Source: Coriaria nepalensis (Eukaryota; Streptophyta; Magnoliopsida; Cucurbitales; Coriariaceae). From it: DNA of 64,000 bases. The stretch lies in assembly GCA_027186245.1 (NCBI GenBank), contig CP114492.1:2363501-2427500 (forward strand). The letters are read 5' to 3'. Positions 62,959 to 64,000 of the stretch are shown one piece after another (position 1 is the stretch's first letter; the number at the start of each line of letters is the position of its first letter). The position numbers were made by a program, and so were the translations under genes. Below the pieces are notes generated by a model. It saw nothing but the letters and a program-made list of their open reading frames with translations. It made no database searches and was not told the origin of the DNA.

Positions 62959-63110
62959 TTTTTCCCTATGAGTTTGAGTCTCAATAAGAGTGCTAATTCT
63001 TACTGTTCATATATGATATTAATATACCACATCAATTCGTTATGCATATATGATGAGTTTTTATTGATACAAAGCCAATTCTAATAGACTTATTGGAGAG
63101 TCTCATTGGC

Positions 63111-63184
63111 ATACATCCATTAGTAATTGAACCTACGAATTTGGTAATTATGAGTTGGACACTTTAGCATTTAGCCATGGATCC
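63111..63184 (-). pseudogene. Plastid trnI-CAU remnant
   Basis: The plus strand shows the reverse complement of tRNA-Ile(CAU), including AATTGAACCTACGAATTTGG and TTAGCCATGGAT, with mismatches in stems. It lies between rpl23 and ycf2 in divergent orientation to ycf2, as in plastid genomes. Confidence 0.8.
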
Positions 63185-63272
63185 TTAATGGAGATCCTCG
63201 TACATGGCGAATATTGAAATTCCTATTGAAATGAAGTGTTTAGGATAAATAAATGCAATTTAGGATGACCCA

Positions 63273-63685
63273 ATGAAAATACATCATTTTAAATCCTAGA
63301 TTTTTGAATCAAGAGAAATATTGAGAGAGATCAATAATTCTCACTCTTTCTTAGATTCATGGACCCAATTAAATTTAGTGGGATCTTCATTCACATTTTT
63401 TTTCCATCAATGACATTTTATAAAACTCTTAGACTCCCAAATTTGGAGTATCCTACTTTCATGCAATTCACAAGGTCCAACAAGCAATCGATATTTCATG
63501 ATCAAAGATATAGTACTATTTATAGTAACATTCCTTATATGTCGTATTAACAATCGAAAGATGGTCGAAAGAAAAAAAAATCTCTATTTAATTGGTTTTC
63601 TTCCTGTACCTTTGAATTTCATTGGATAAAAAAAAAATTATACACCAGAAGAATCTTTTGGCTCCTTCAATATCAACAGGTTGAT
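63273..63685 (+). pseudogene. Plastid ycf2 5' fragment
   Basis: Starts ATGAAAATACATCATTTTAA, corresponding to the ycf2 start. The codon for the first Trp (residue 9) is TAG. Further on, in shifting frames, come [25 protein letters not shown] and EESFGSSNINRL, all from the ycf2 N-terminus. A short deletion removes part of the segment near 63,630. Confidence 0.85.
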
Positions 63686-64000
63686 CGAAGTCTTGGTTAA
63701 CAATAGCCATAACTATAATGATCCTAAGGTAGCAAAATTTCTTAACAGGTATGTTTCCACCCACACATATCTCTAAAGTTGCGGACTACCTGCACTAGAC
63801 AAAAAGACCCTATGAAGTTTCATTGTTTCATAGAATTGACTTTATGTCTTTTATGCACAGCTTAGGTGGAGGGCTAAAAAGGTTGAAGAAAGCTTATTTC
63901 TGGAGGAGAGGGGGGTCTAAGCCATCAATGAGATACCACTTTGGAAGAGTTAGATTTATAACCTTATCTTAGGAATCTAAGGACCTATAGGCCAAGAGAC
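63685..64000 (+). pseudogene. Plastid 23S rRNA (rrn23) fragment, runs off the edge
   Basis: Contains the highly conserved 23S segments AACTATAATGATCCTAAGGT (plastid AACTATAACGGTCCTAAGGT), GCGGACTACCTGCAC, AAAGACCCTATGAAG, GCACAGCTTAGGTGGAGG and GCCATCAATGAGATACCACT. The order is right. A stretch between CACCCACAC and GCGGACTAC is missing about 80-90 nt compared with intact 23S. Confidence 0.9.

Larger units (their letters stand above)
61449..64000. mobile_element. Mosaic nuclear insertion of plastid DNA (NUPT), continues past the right edge
   Basis: Three plastid inverted-repeat segments are joined. The first is rrn16 5' end, trnV-GAC and its upstream spacer (minus), about 61,449-62,600. The second is rpl23, trnI-CAU and ycf2 5' end, about 62,690-63,685. 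The third is rrn23 (plus), 63,685 to the edge. In the plastome, as I recall it, these segments are not adjacent in this way. Differences from plastid sequence are mostly C to T and G to A, the usual decay of methylated nuclear copies, with small deletions. None of the genes could work. Confidence 0.88.

Noticed and set aside
61975..63184. trnV-GAC and trnI-CAU as functional tRNA genes
   Set aside because: Both are plastid copies with mutations in the stems, inside a decayed nuclear insertion.
1..64000. CRISPR arrays, bacterial operons or phage modules
   Set aside because: No spaced short repeats of that kind. Gene structure, introns and repeats are those of a plant nuclear genome.

Overview
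This is nuclear DNA from a flowering plant, very probably a eudicot. Genes carry many GT-AG introns, intergenic DNA is AT-rich, Ty1/copia and hAT remnants are frequent, and the right edge is decayed plastid DNA. The species cannot be named from sequence alone.

Layout. 1-2,130 (minus): 5' part of a deSI-like (PPPDE) peptidase gene that runs off the left edge. 3.1-5.0 kb: decayed hAT transposase with a BED finger. 7.43-8.52 kb (minus): intronless ERF5/ERF6-type transcription factor. 17.97-18.77 kb (plus): ERF1/ERF2-type factor whose AP2 domain has lost two DNA-contact residues. 19.04-21.93 kb (minus): complete nine-exon UCH3-type ubiquitin hydrolase. 22.9 kb: stranded last exon of an enoyl-CoA hydratase-like gene. 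24.1-26.8 kb: dead copia. 28.25-30.22 kb (plus): RGG-box RNA-binding protein. 30.84-33.43 kb (minus): eight-exon Rab1/RABD2 GTPase. 34.73-43.74 kb (minus): LTR-bounded copia element carrying an internal array of about eleven 367-bp units. 43.94-49.23 kb (minus): Integrator subunit 7. 50.29-52.31 kb (plus): Bax inhibitor-1. 52.85-56.97 kb: another dead copia. 57.78-59.81 kb (plus): small coiled-coil protein gene with an apparently frameshifted middle exon. 61.45-64.0 kb: mosaic plastid insertion (16S-trnV, rpl23-trnI-ycf2, 23S).

The order deSI, ERF5/6, ERF1/2, UCH3, RGG protein, Rab1 and, further on, Bax inhibitor-1 matches, as I recall the gene numbers, the Arabidopsis block At4g17486-At4g17530 plus At4g17580 and its duplicate around At5g47120-At5g47310. 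This looks like an ancient conserved block diluted by transposons. The genes do not form one pathway. Common themes are stress signalling (two ERFs, BI-1), ubiquitin/SUMO-type proteolysis (deSI, UCH3), RNA handling (RGG protein, Integrator) and ER-Golgi traffic (Rab1).

The most unusual items are the tandem array inside the retrotransposon, the ERF with altered DNA-contact positions, and the plastid mosaic whose ycf2/23S joint falls at a short shared sequence. I found no clearly new biological system. Exon borders were read by eye from splice consensus, frame continuity and family knowledge.
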